From Pseudonocardia sediminis (GTDB lineage: Bacteria; Actinomycetota; Actinomycetes; Mycobacteriales; Pseudonocardiaceae), in contig NZ_SHKL01000001.1 in NCBI RefSeq assembly GCF_004217185.1, positions 1,634,001 to 1,698,000 on the forward strand: a DNA stretch of 64,000 bases, in the 5' to 3' direction. The first letter of the stretch is position 1. Every line of letters begins with the position of its first letter. The notes beneath the pieces were generated by a model. That model made no database searches. It saw nothing but the letters and a program-made list of their open reading frames with translations, and was not told where the DNA came from. Shown here piece after piece: positions 10,025 to 18,039 of this stretch. Position numbers and translations under genes: made by a program.

Positions 10025-11424
10025 CCCGCCCCTCCCTGCTGATAGGTCTCGCCGACCGTCGTCGCGTACTGCTGGGCCTGCTCCAGGGCCTCGTCGACGG
10101 TCTGCTGGCCGGCGATGGCGGCGGAGATCTGCTGGCTGACCCGGGTGCCGAGGTCCTGGAACTCCGGGATCCCGACGAACTGGATGCCGGTGTAGGGCAC
10201 CGGCTTGCTGCCCGGCCGGGACTGGTCGGCGCTGCTGATCGCCTGCAGGGTCTGCGGTGCGTAGCTCTTCGACGCCTCCAGGTACTCCGGGATCTCGTAC
10301 GTCGACTGGCGGGCGCCCGGGGGCACCGACTCCCAGCCCTTCTCCTCGCCGACCATCCGCTGGTAGGGCTTGGACGTCATCCAGGACAGGAACTTCCAGG
10401 TGTCCTCGACGGCGCCGGGGCCCTTCTCGGCGGTGGTCTTCGGGATGGCGAGCGACCAGGAGTACAGCCAGCCCGAGGCGCGGCCGTCGACGCCGGCCGG
10501 GGCGGGCGCGTAGCCGACCTTGCCCACGACCTTCGACTCCTCCGGGTTCTCCACCAGCCCGGACGCGACGGTCGCGTCGTACCACATGGCCGCGTTGCCC
10601 TGGCTGAACTGCGTGCCGCACTCGGAGAACCCGGCGGTGGCCGCGCCCGGCTGGCCGTAGCGGCTGACCAGGTCGACGTAGAACTGCACGGCCTGGCGGT
10701 ACTCGGGCGACTCGAGCTGGGCGTCCCACTGCTCGTCGTACCAGCGGCCGCCGAAGGCGTTGACCACGGTGTCGAGCGGGGCCATCAGCTCGCCCCAGCC
10801 GGGCTTGCCGCGCAGGCAGATGCCCGCCCGGCCCGCGTTCTCGTCGTCGAGCTCGGCGGCGATCTCGGCGACCTGCGGCCAGGTCGGCTTCGCCGGCATG
10901 GTCAGACCGGCCTGCGCCAGGAGGTCCTTGCGGTACATCAGGAACGACGACTCGCCGTAGAACGGCGTCGAGTACATGTGCCCGTCCGGCCCGGAGAGGG
11001 CCTGGCGCACCGCCGGGATGAAGTCGTCCTCGTCGTAGCCGGGGGTCTGCGCCATCAGCGGGTCGAGATCGGTGAGCCAGCCGTTGCGGGCCCACTGCGG
11101 GGTCTCGTAGTTCGAGATCATGACCGCGTCGAACTCGTCGCCGCCGGTGGCGACCGAGGACGTGATCTTGGCGCGGGCCTCGTTCTCCGACAGGGAGACG
11201 AACTTGAGCCGGATCCCCGGGTTCTCCGCCTCGAACTGCGGGGACAGGTCGATCGCGTCCTCCATCTGCGGGTTGGACACGATCGCGATGGTGATCGTCC
11301 GGGCGCCCTCGGCGGCACCGAGCGCACCGGCACCGGCGCATCCGGAGACGGCCAGGGCGACGACCCCGAGCAGGGCCGCGATCACCGGCCGCCGGGGGCG
11401 GGCGCGGGCGGAGGGTGGGGCCAC
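10021..11424 (-). CDS. Extracellular sugar/polyol-binding lipoprotein
   Basis: This 467-aa solute-binding protein is first in the ABC operon. It has an Arg-rich N-terminus, a hydrophobic core (VIAALLGVVALAV) and the lipobox VSGC, so it is a membrane-anchored lipoprotein. The mature part has the cluster-B binding-protein layout. The segment STPFYGESSFLMYRKDLLAQ followed by MPAKPTWPQVAEIA resembles SmoE/MtlE-like polyol-binding proteins. Substrate assignment is inference; a different carbohydrate is possible. The start is GTG at 11424, with GGAG 8 nt upstream. It is divergent from the LacI-family gene. Confidence 0.9.
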   Translation of the reverse strand: MAPPSARARPRRPVIAALLGVVALAVSGCAGAGALGAAEGARTITIAIVSNPQMEDAIDLSPQFEAENPGIRLKFVSLSENEARAKITSSVATGGDEFDAVMISNYETPQWARNGWLTDLDPLMAQTPGYDEDDFIPAVRQALSGPDGHMYSTPFYGESSFLMYRKDLLAQAGLTMPAKPTWPQVAEIAAELDDENAGRAGICLRGKPGWGELMAPLDTVVNAFGGRWYDEQWDAQLESPEYRQAVQFYVDLVSRYGQPGAATAGFSECGTQFSQGNAAMWYDATVASGLVENPEESKVVGKVGYAPAPAGVDGRASGWLYSWSLAIPKTTAEKGPGAVEDTWKFLSWMTSKPYQRMVGEEKGWESVPPGARQSTYEIPEYLEASKSYAPQTLQAISSADQSRPGSKPVPYTGIQFVGIPEFQDLGTRVSQQISAAIAGQQTVDEALEQAQQYATTVGETYQQGGAG

Positions 11425-11524
11425 GGTGAGGTCTCCTCTGCGCTGAGGACGGATCCGGCATGCGGCTCGGTTGCTGTGACGTGTACCACGGCATAGGTCC
11501 GAACGAAGGAACCGTATGTCCGAT

Positions 11525-11547
11525 TAAGCGCTTACGCAAGCGCTTGC
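11525..11547. promoter_or_regulatory. Twin LacI-family operator palindromes
   Basis: Two perfect palindromes lie side by side: TAAGCGCTTA (11525-11534) and GCAAGCGCTTGC (11536-11547). Both have the AAGCGCTT core with the central CG typical of LacI/GalR operators, and their centres are 12 bp apart. They sit between the importer operon and the regulator, next to a candidate -10 box, so repression of both directions is likely. Confidence 0.8.
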
Positions 11548-11550
11548 CTG

Positions 11551-11556
11551 TAATCT
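11551..11556 (+). promoter_or_regulatory. -10 box TAATCT for the lacI-family gene
   Basis: TAATCT begins 3 bp after the second operator palindrome. Operator occupancy would cover the -35 region, consistent with autorepression. Confidence 0.5.
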
Positions 11557-11615
11557 GCGTCGCACCCGTTCGACGACGAGCGGGTGCCAGCACGAGGAGG
11601 TGCCTGATCACCACG

Positions 11616-12605
11616 ATGGCCGAGGTCGCCCGGCTGGCCGGCGTCTCCACCGCGACCGTCTCGCACGTCCTCAACGGCACCCGCCGCGTCCGTGACTCCA
11701 CGCGCCGCCAGGTGCTCGACGCGATGGCGGCGGTCGACTACACGCCCAACCACCTCGCCCGGTCACTGGCGACCGCGCGCACCACGACGATCGGGCTCGC
11801 CCTGTCCGCGATCTCCAACCCCTACTTCGGCGAGCTGTTGCACGCGGTGGAGGACGAGGCGTCCGCGGCGGGGTACACGCTGCTGCTGGTCGACCCGCAC
11901 GAGGACCCCGACTACGAGGGGACGGCCGTGCGCCGGCTGCGCCACCGGGTCGACGGCGTGTTGATCGCCCCGTCGTCGGACGCGGGCCGGACCCTGGCCG
12001 AGCTGGCCGCGCAGAGGGTTCCGACCGTGCTGGTGGACCGGCTCGTCGGCGGGGACCACGACCAGATCGGCACCGAGAACGTCGAACCGGTGGCGTCGCT
12101 CGTGGCGCACCTGGCCGAGGGCGGGCACACCCGGATCGGCTTCGTGGCCGGGCACGCGGGCCTGGCCACCACCGTCGAGCGGCTCGCCGGCTTCCGGCTC
12201 GGGATGTCGCGCGCCGGTCTCGCCGTCGACGGGACCCTGGTCGTGGACGGCGACTCGGAATCCGAACCGGCGCGCCGGGCCGTCCTCACCCTGTTCGACC
12301 GGGCCGACCCGCCGACCGCGATGATCACCGCGAACAACGCGATGACGATCGGCGCCATGCAGGCCCTGCACTCCTCCGGCCGTCGCGTCCCGGACGACGT
12401 CGCGCTCGTCGCGTTCGACGACTTCCCGTGGGCCGACGCGTTCCGGCCGCGCCTGACGGTGATCGCCCAGCCGTTCGCCGAGATCGGGCGTGAGGCGGTG
12501 CGGATGCTCCTGCGCCGCATGATCGAGCCGGACGCCCCGCCCCGGACGGTGCGCCTGCCCGCCCGCTTCGTGCACCGCGAGTCCTGCGGCTGCACCCCCG
12601 CTTGA
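11616..12605 (+). CDS. LacI-family transcriptional regulator
   Basis: This is the local repressor of the divergent sugar/polyol importer. Residues 1-20 (MAEVARLAGVSTATVSHVLN) form the LacI helix-turn-helix with the hinge helix after it. A periplasmic-binding-protein-like effector domain covers about residues 55-329, with the usual TIGLALS, NPYF and DDVALVAFDDFPWAD blocks. The start is uncertain. The ATG at 11616 matches the family start, but the only good SD (GAGGAGG, about 11594-11600) is 15 nt away. It is better spaced for an in-frame ATC at 11607, or CTG at 11604, either of which would add three or four residues. Confidence 0.93.
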   Translation: MAEVARLAGVSTATVSHVLNGTRRVRDSTRRQVLDAMAAVDYTPNHLARSLATARTTTIGLALSAISNPYFGELLHAVEDEASAAGYTLLLVDPHEDPDYEGTAVRRLRHRVDGVLIAPSSDAGRTLAELAAQRVPTVLVDRLVGGDHDQIGTENVEPVASLVAHLAEGGHTRIGFVAGHAGLATTVERLAGFRLGMSRAGLAVDGTLVVDGDSESEPARRAVLTLFDRADPPTAMITANNAMTIGAMQALHSSGRRVPDDVALVAFDDFPWADAFRPRLTVIAQPFAEIGREAVRMLLRRMIEPDAPPRTVRLPARFVHRESCGCTPA

Positions 12606-12611
12606 TCCCGG

Positions 12612-12676
12612 GTGATCGCAGCCGTGGGAGCGGAACCGACCGTGCAGGTCGTTTGCGCTCCCACCGCCGTGATCAC
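12612..12676. repeat. Palindromic repeat, copy A
   Basis: This 65-bp imperfect palindrome has outer ends GTGATC/GATCAC and core arms GTGGGAGCG and CGCTCCCAC. It lies between the convergent LacI-family and DUF559 genes. Copy B at 13641-13703 shares the core GGGAGCGG(A/G)ACCGACCGT and the TGATC ends, so the two belong to one dispersed family. It may also work as a bidirectional terminator. Confidence 0.75.
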
Positions 12677-12685
12677 CGCCTCTGA

Positions 12686-13570
12686 TCACCGCCGTCCGGC
12701 GTCGGCCCGGGCGACGGCACCCCGGATCTGGGCGACCACGTCGTCCGGCTGCCCGGTGAGGTCACGCCAGGTGAAGCGCAGGACGGTCCACCCCGACGCG
12801 ACCAGGGCGTTGCCCTTCGTGCGGTCGTTCTGGAAGCGGTCCGGTCCCGAGTGGAACGCCCAGCCGTCGAACTCGATCGCCACCCGGTGCCGGGGGAAGG
12901 CGAGGTCGATCGTCCAGCGTCCGAACGGCACGGCCCGCTCGAACCCGTCGATCCCGGCCCGACGGAGCAGACCGATCAGCCGTCGCTCGGCCCGGGAGTC
13001 CGCCCGGTCGGCCACCTCCTCCAGCAGGAACCGTGCCCGGGACATGCCCGGTGACCCGAGGGACCGGCAGTACGCCGCGTAGAGCTCGGCGAACGGGAGA
13101 CGGCGTTGCAGCACGCGGTCCAGGAACGAGACGCCGTCCGGCGAGGTCACCGCGGTCTCCAACGCGGTCAGCGCCAGTCCGGTCACGGCGACGCCCCGTA
13201 CCCGCGCCAGGTCCCGGGGACCCAGATCGCGCCGGCGAAGACGCACCCCGTCCGGGACCCGGCGACGGACGGCGTGCGGGACGGTCACCCCGACCGGCGA
13301 TCCGGCGGGGATCCGATCCAGGACGCCGTACCAGAACGCCGCCGCCGGCCCGTCGACCACACCGCGGGCGCCGCCCCAGAGCGAGGCCGCCCAGACGCGT
13401 TGCATGTCGTCCGGCGGGTGCGTGCTCGACCGGTAGACGCCCGGGTGGACCTCCGCGACCAGGCCGCGGGCGAGCCGTCCGCGCATCGCACGGGCCGAGA
13501 CGCCACAAGCGACCGCCTGGTCGCGGCCGACCACCCCGCTCTGCCGCAGCAGCAGGTCCTCCAGGCGCAC
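12686..13570 (-). CDS. AbiEi-antitoxin-like N-terminus fused to a DUF559 nuclease-fold domain
   Basis: This 294-aa protein has two parts. Residues 1-90 resemble the winged-helix N-terminus of AbiEi-type antitoxins (QSGVVGRDQAVACGVSARAM, then VHPGVYRSS). Residues 190-294 look like DUF559, a Vsr/restriction-endonuclease-like fold, with IDLAFPRHRVAIEFDGWAF, then FQNDRTKGNALVASGW and VLRFTWRDL. The acidic residues of IDLAF and IEFDG are where that fold places its metal ligands. No AbiEii-like nucleotidyltransferase toxin is adjacent. Such orphan fusions are common in actinobacteria and their role is unknown. GTG at 13570 is the best start. Two related palindromes flank the gene. Confidence 0.8.
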   Translation of the reverse strand: MRLEDLLLRQSGVVGRDQAVACGVSARAMRGRLARGLVAEVHPGVYRSSTHPPDDMQRVWAASLWGGARGVVDGPAAAFWYGVLDRIPAGSPVGVTVPHAVRRRVPDGVRLRRRDLGPRDLARVRGVAVTGLALTALETAVTSPDGVSFLDRVLQRRLPFAELYAAYCRSLGSPGMSRARFLLEEVADRADSRAERRLIGLLRRAGIDGFERAVPFGRWTIDLAFPRHRVAIEFDGWAFHSGPDRFQNDRTKGNALVASGWTVLRFTWRDLTGQPDDVVAQIRGAVARADAGRR

Positions 13571-13640
13571 GGGCGGATCCTGGCCCGATGCGGGTCGCCC
13601 CGTGGCGGGAGCAGGGCAGGGCTTCGCGATCGCACATCCA

Positions 13641-13703
13641 TGATCACGTCGATGGGAGCGGGACCGACCGTACCGGTCGGTTCCGCTCCCATCGTGACGA
13701 TCA
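13641..13703. repeat. Palindromic repeat, copy B
   Basis: This 63-bp palindrome has ends TGATCACG/CGATCA and core arms GATGGGAGCGG and CCGCTCCCATC. It is related to copy A at 12612-12676. Its right end includes the stop codon of the ligase gene, and its left end lies just upstream of the DUF559 gene. Confidence 0.75.
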
Positions 13704-14768
13704 GCCGCCGGTGAGGACCTCGGCGAGGTCGAAGCGGACCGGGTGCTCGAGCTGGTCGTAGGTGCACGACGCCGGGTCGCGGTCGTCGCGCCAGCGCACG
13801 AACTGGGTGGTGTGGCGGAAGCGCACGCCCTCCATGTAGTCGTAGCGCACCTCGAGGACGCGTTCGGGGCGCAGCGGGACGAACGACAGGTCCTTGCCCG
13901 CGTTCCAGCGGCTGGTTTCGGACTTGCGCGGGGTGCGCTCGCCCTCCTCCTGCTTCGCCCAGGCCCAGGGGTGCTCATCGAACGTGGTGACGAGCGGCTG
14001 CAGCTCCTCCATCAGCTCGCGGCGCCGGGCCATCGGGAACGCCCCGACGACCCCGACCGACACGAGCACCCCGCGGGAGTCGTGCAGTCCCAGCAGCAGT
14101 GAGCCGATCGCGTTTGGGCCGGACTTGTGCACCCGGTACCCGGCGAGCACGCAGTCCGCGGTCCGCTCGTGCTTGATCTTGGTCATGGTGCGCTTGTCCG
14201 GCTGGTAGAGCAGGTCGGGCTTCTTCGCGATCAGCCCGTCCAGCCCGGCCCCCTCGAACTGTTCGAACCACGTCTGCGCGACGTCGTGGTCGCGGGTCAG
14301 CGGCGTCACGTACACCGGGGCCGACGCCGGGCCCAGGGCGTCCTCCAGCATGGCGCGGCGCTCGGACAGCGGCCGGTCCATCAGGTCGTCGTCACGCAGC
14401 GCCAGCAGGTCGAACGCGACGAACGACGCCGGAGTCTCCTCGGAGAGGAGCTTCACCCGGCTCGCGGCGGGGTGGATCCGCTGCTGCAGGGCCTCGAAGT
14501 CGAGCAGGTTCTGCTCGGTGTTCGCGACGATGATCTCGCCGTCGACCACGGCGCGCGGCGGGAAGTTCGCCTTCACCGCCTCGACGACCTCGGGGAAGTA
14601 GCGGGTCATCGGCCGCTCGTTGCGGCTGCCGATCTCGACCTCGTCGCCGTCCCGGAAGATGATCGCCCGGAAGCCGTCCCACTTCGGCTCGTAGAGCTGG
14701 CCCTGCGGGATCGACGGGGCCGGTTTGGCCAGCATGGGCGAGATCGGGGGCATGACGGGCAGGTCCAC
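13701..14768 (-). CDS. ligC: ATP-dependent DNA ligase, LigC type
   Basis: The enzyme seals nicks using ATP. Motif I with the adenylated lysine is YEPKWDGFRA near residue 28. Motif III (FVAFDLLAL), motif IV (GLDGLIAKKPD) and motif V (RTMTKIKHERTADCVL) follow, with an OB-fold C-terminus. At 355 aa it matches mycobacterial LigC rather than LigB or full LigD. In mycobacteria LigC works with Prim-PolC in short-patch excision repair, and a LigD-Pol-like gene lies 0.7 kb away here. I chose GTG at 14768, which has GAGGAG 10 nt upstream; ATG at 14753 is an alternative. Confidence 0.93.
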   Translation of the reverse strand: MDLPVMPPISPMLAKPAPSIPQGQLYEPKWDGFRAIIFRDGDEVEIGSRNERPMTRYFPEVVEAVKANFPPRAVVDGEIIVANTEQNLLDFEALQQRIHPAASRVKLLSEETPASFVAFDLLALRDDDLMDRPLSERRAMLEDALGPASAPVYVTPLTRDHDVAQTWFEQFEGAGLDGLIAKKPDLLYQPDKRTMTKIKHERTADCVLAGYRVHKSGPNAIGSLLLGLHDSRGVLVSVGVVGAFPMARRRELMEELQPLVTTFDEHPWAWAKQEEGERTPRKSETSRWNAGKDLSFVPLRPERVLEVRYDYMEGVRFRHTTQFVRWRDDRDPASCTYDQLEHPVRFDLAEVLTGG

Positions 14769-14908
14769 GGCGGGCAGTCTCCTCTGTGTTCGGGCTCGGT
14801 GCCGCACGCGGTCGCGCAGCCGGGTGACGCATGTCCCGGCGAGGTTCGTCGGCGCACACGGGGTGGACCGCGGTCGGGAGCCGAACTCATCTGTGATCTG
14901 CTCCCGGG

Positions 14909-15469
14909 ATGGGGACGCGCAAGCTACCGGACGCGGCGGCGCTGGAGGCGGCGCGGACGCGGACGATCCCGGACGTACTGCCCGGGCCCGGCGACCCGTC
15001 GCCGCGGGTGCTGTTCTGCGGCATCAACCCCGGGCTGGTGAGCGCGGCGACCGGGCACCACTTCGCCCGTCCGGGAAACCGGTTCTGGCCGGTCCTGCAC
15101 GACTCCGGGTTCACCCCGCGGCTGCTGCGCTCCGACGAGCAGGGTGAGCTCGCGGGTCTCGGCCTGGGCATCACCAACATGGCCCCGCGCGCCACCGCCC
15201 GGGCCGACGAGCTCTCCGACGACGAGGTCGTGGCCGGCGGTGAACGTCTGCGTGGCCTGGTCGCGGAGCTGGCGCCGGCGTGGCTGGCCGTGGTCGGGAT
15301 CGTGGCCTACCGGACGGCGTTCGCCCGGCCCAGGGCCGTGGTGGGGGAGCAGGACGAGCGTCTCGGCGACACGGGCGTCTGGGTCCTGCCCAACCCGAGC
15401 GGGCTCAACGCGCACTGGTCCCGCGAGGCCATGACGGCCGAGTTCGCCCGCCTGCACGGCCGCACCTGA
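14909..15469 (+). CDS. mug: G:T/U mismatch-specific DNA glycosylase (Mug/TDG family)
   Basis: Mug removes uracil or thymine from mismatches with guanine and so starts base-excision repair. The family-2 uracil-glycosylase motif 1 (LFCGINPGLVSA) is near residue 36, including the catalytic-loop Asn of GINPG. GNRFWPVL follows, and motif 2 is NPSGLNAHW near residue 163, which inserts into the DNA. The length of 186 aa is typical. It stands divergent to ligC and convergent to the Prim-PolC-like gene, so the window places a lesion-recognition enzyme between gap-filling and sealing enzymes. Confidence 0.92.
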   Translation: MGTRKLPDAAALEAARTRTIPDVLPGPGDPSPRVLFCGINPGLVSAATGHHFARPGNRFWPVLHDSGFTPRLLRSDEQGELAGLGLGITNMAPRATARADELSDDEVVAGGERLRGLVAELAPAWLAVVGIVAYRTAFARPRAVVGEQDERLGDTGVWVLPNPSGLNAHWSREAMTAEFARLHGRT

Positions 15470-15494
15470 GGCCGGGTCCGCCGAAGAGGTCGGG

Positions 15495-16475
15495 TCAGCC
15501 GTCGAGGTCGGTGGCCTCGGGCTCCGGCGGGGTCTCGGCACCGTCGCGGGCGTCGCGGTCGGCCCACTCCAGGAGCGGGGCGATGTCGAACACGGCGTCG
15601 TCGATGCCGGCGTGCAGGTCACCGAGCTCGGCGAAGCGGGCCGGCATGGTGGCGATCGTGAAGTCGCCCGGCTCGGCGTCGTCGATCTCGTCCCAGCGCA
15701 GCGGTGCGGAGACGCGCGCCTCCGGGACGCCGCGCACCGAGTAGGCCGAGGCGATCGTGTGGTCGCGCGCGTTCTGGTTGTAGTCGACGAACACCTTCGA
15801 CGGGTCCCGGTCCTTGCGCCACCAGTTCAGGTCCACCCGGTCGCAGCGCCGCCCGACCTCGCGGGCGAAGGCGTGGGCCGCGCGCCGGACGTCGGCGAAC
15901 CCGTGGTCCGGCGGGATCCGGACGTAGACGTGCAGGCCCTTGCCGCCGGAGGTCTTGGGGAACCCGGTGGCACCCAGCTCGTCGAGCACCTCGTGCGCGA
16001 CGTGGGCGACGCGGCGGACGTCGGCATAACTGGTGTCGGGCATCGGGTCCAGGTCGATCCGCCACTCGTCGGGTGCCTCGACGTCGGCGGCCCGGGAGTT
16101 CCAGGGGTGGAATTCCACGGTCGACATCTGCACCGCCCAGACGACGTCCGCGGGGTGGGCGACGCACAGCTCGTCGGCGGTGCGGTTGTAGCGGGGGAAG
16201 TGCACCCGCACGGTGCGCACCCAGTCCGGGGCGCCGCGCGGGAGCCGCTTCTGGTGCACCTTGTCCCCGCTGACGCCTTTGGGGAAGCGGTGCATCATGC
16301 ACGGCCGGTCGCGCAGCGCGCGGACGATGCCCTCGCCGACGGACTCGTAGTACCGGGCGAGGTCGAGCTTCGTCTCGCCGCGGGCCGGGAAGTAGACCCG
16401 GTCCGGGCTGGACAGGCGCACGGTGCGACCGCCGATCGTCAGCTCGACCGGCTCACCCGCGCCGCTGCCCGCCAT
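15495..16475 (-). CDS. LigD-Pol-like / Prim-PolC-type DNA polymerase
   Basis: This stand-alone polymerase of the archaeo-eukaryotic primase superfamily is related to the Pol domain of LigD. The metal-binding pair is in WRIDLDPMPDTSY near residue 132. The nucleotide-binding SGGKGLHVYVRI follows at about 166, the third acidic residue lies in KVFVDYNQNARDHTIASAYS, and MMHRFPKGVSG is the usual upstream motif. The length of 326 aa fits PolD1/Prim-PolC (M. tuberculosis Rv3730c). With ligC nearby it forms a gap-filling and ligation pair. No Ku gene or full LigD is in the window, which favours excision repair over classical NHEJ. Confidence 0.92.
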   Translation of the reverse strand: MAGSGAGEPVELTIGGRTVRLSSPDRVYFPARGETKLDLARYYESVGEGIVRALRDRPCMMHRFPKGVSGDKVHQKRLPRGAPDWVRTVRVHFPRYNRTADELCVAHPADVVWAVQMSTVEFHPWNSRAADVEAPDEWRIDLDPMPDTSYADVRRVAHVAHEVLDELGATGFPKTSGGKGLHVYVRIPPDHGFADVRRAAHAFAREVGRRCDRVDLNWWRKDRDPSKVFVDYNQNARDHTIASAYSVRGVPEARVSAPLRWDEIDDAEPGDFTIATMPARFAELGDLHAGIDDAVFDIAPLLEWADRDARDGAETPPEPEATDLDG

Positions 16476-16493
16476 GACGGGACCCGGACAGGG

Positions 16494-16754
16494 TCAGCGA
16501 CGCCAGGAGTTGCGCCGGCGGCGGATGCTCCACGCGACCCCGGCCAGGATGGCGATCGCCGGGATCACCATGAACAGGATCTCGGTCCAGCTGGTCGGGT
16601 GCCCGATCAGCATCACCAGCAGGGCGATCGCGGTGACCACACCGGCGATCCGCGTGCCGTTCGGGAACGTGGCGTGCCAGCCCCAGTCGACCGAGGGCTC
16701 GTCGTCGGGGTCGACGCCGGACCGGACGGCGATTTCCCTCGAGTTGCTCGCCAC
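16494..16754 (-). CDS. DUF2631 small membrane protein
   Basis: This 86-aa protein of unknown function is typical of actinobacteria. It starts with a polar segment containing VDPDDEPSVDWGWHA, which is characteristic of DUF2631. Two transmembrane helices (about residues 34-50 and 54-72) and an Arg-rich tail follow. GTG at 16754 is chosen because AGGAGG lies 7 nt upstream; a second in-frame GTG at 16760 is possible. It is divergent from dxr, and a DUF2631 gene is also found near dxr in M. tuberculosis. Confidence 0.82.
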   Translation of the reverse strand: MASNSREIAVRSGVDPDDEPSVDWGWHATFPNGTRIAGVVTAIALLVMLIGHPTSWTEILFMVIPAIAILAGVAWSIRRRRNSWRR

Positions 16755-16827
16755 GTGCACCCTCCTGATGGAGCTCCTGCTTACGAGGTCACATGGTCGC
16801 ACAACACCGCCGCGAGGATGATGTGCG

Positions 16828-18039
16828 GTGATGACCGACTCCGCCACACCCGCCCCCGCCGCCGTCTCCCGCGACGAGCCGCGCTCTCTGCTGATCCTCG
16901 GGTCGACCGGGTCGATCGGCACCCAGGCCCTCGACGTGGTCACCCACGCCGGCGGGTTCACCGTGACCGGCCTCGCCGCGGGCGGCTCCGACGTGGCGCT
17001 GCTCGCCGAGCAGGTCCGCACCCACCGGGTGCCCCGCGTGGCGGTCGCCGACCCGGGGGCCGCCGCACGGCTGCGCGAGGCCGTCCCCGGCGTCGAGGTG
17101 CTCGACGGCCCGGACGCCGCCACCGAGCTGGTCGCGACGTCGCGCGCCGACGTCGTGCTGAACGGGGTCACCGGCTCCCGCGGTCTCGGCCCGACGCTGG
17201 CCGCGCTGGCGGCGGGGTCGACCCTGGCACTGGCGAACAAGGAGTCCCTGGTCGCGGGCGGGCCGCTGGTGCTCGGTGCGGCGGCGCCGGGGCAGATCGT
17301 GCCGGTGGACTCGGAGCACTCGGCGCTGGCCCAGTGCCTGCGCGGGGGCAGCGCCGACGAGGTCGCACGCCTGGTCCTGACCGCCTCCGGAGGCCCGTTC
17401 CGCGGACGCAGACGTGCCGACCTGACCGACGTCACCGTCGCCGAGGCGCTGAAGCACCCGACCTGGGCAATGGGCCCGGTCGTCACCATCAACTCGGCGA
17501 CGCTGGTCAACAAGGGCCTGGAGCTGATCGAGGCGCACCTGCTGTTCGGGGTCCCCTACGACCGGATCGACATCACGGTGCACCCGCAGTCGATCGTGCA
17601 CTCGATGGTCACGTTCACCGACGGCTCGACGATCGCCCAGGCCTCCCCGCCGGACATGCGGCTGCCCATCGCACTCGGCCTGGCCTGGCCGGACCGGGTC
17701 GCCGGCGCCGCCGCGCCATGCACCTGGGACACCGCGCAGACCTGGACGTTCGAGCCGCTCGACGACGACGCGTTCCCCGGCGTCGCGCTGGCCCGCGCGG
17801 CCGGCGAGGCCGGGGGCTGCCTGCCGGCCGTCCTCAACGCCGCGAACGAGGAGCTCGTCTCCGCGTTCGTGGCGGGGGCGATCGGCTACACCGATATCAC
17901 CGACCTGCTCGGGCGCACCCTGGACGCCGCGGACGAGTGGTCCCGCGATCCCGCTACCGTGGCGGACGTGCTGGCTGCCGAGGACTGGGCCCGCGTGCAC
18001 GCCCGCGAGCGGGCGGGAACGGGGACCACCACATGCTGA
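16828..18039 (+). CDS. dxr: 1-deoxy-D-xylulose 5-phosphate reductoisomerase
   Basis: Dxr catalyses the first committed step of the MEP isoprenoid pathway, reducing DXP to MEP with NADPH. The NADPH-binding [14 protein letters not shown] is at about residue 23. ALANKESLV is conserved, and metal and substrate residues lie in [12 protein letters not shown] and [10 protein letters not shown]. Further conserved blocks are [23 protein letters not shown] and the [14 protein letters not shown] region. The length of 403 aa is normal. It starts GTG (16828) with ATG immediately after. The end overlaps the rip start by 7 bp, so translation is coupled. ispG, a later pathway step, is two genes downstream. 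Confidence 0.98.
   Translation: MMTDSATPAPAAVSRDEPRSLLILGSTGSIGTQALDVVTHAGGFTVTGLAAGGSDVALLAEQVRTHRVPRVAVADPGAAARLREAVPGVEVLDGPDAATELVATSRADVVLNGVTGSRGLGPTLAALAAGSTLALANKESLVAGGPLVLGAAAPGQIVPVDSEHSALAQCLRGGSADEVARLVLTASGGPFRGRRRADLTDVTVAEALKHPTWAMGPVVTINSATLVNKGLELIEAHLLFGVPYDRIDITVHPQSIVHSMVTFTDGSTIAQASPPDMRLPIALGLAWPDRVAGAAAPCTWDTAQTWTFEPLDDDAFPGVALARAAGEAGGCLPAVLNAANEELVSAFVAGAIGYTDITDLLGRTLDAADEWSRDPATVADVLAAEDWARVHARERAGTGTTTC

Noticed and set aside
9077..11701. 874-aa fusion of binding protein and permease
   Set aside because: The N-terminal portion is a shadow of the binding-protein gene; the permease starts at 10024 by ATGA overlap.
12686..13570. Complete type IV toxin-antitoxin (AbiEi/AbiEii) module
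   Set aside because: Only the antitoxin-like N-terminal domain is present, fused to DUF559; no AbiEii nucleotidyltransferase gene is adjacent.
13701..16475. Classical Ku-LigD NHEJ operon
   Set aside because: No Ku gene and no fused LigD are present; the ligase is LigC-like and the polymerase is free-standing, which fits excision repair better.
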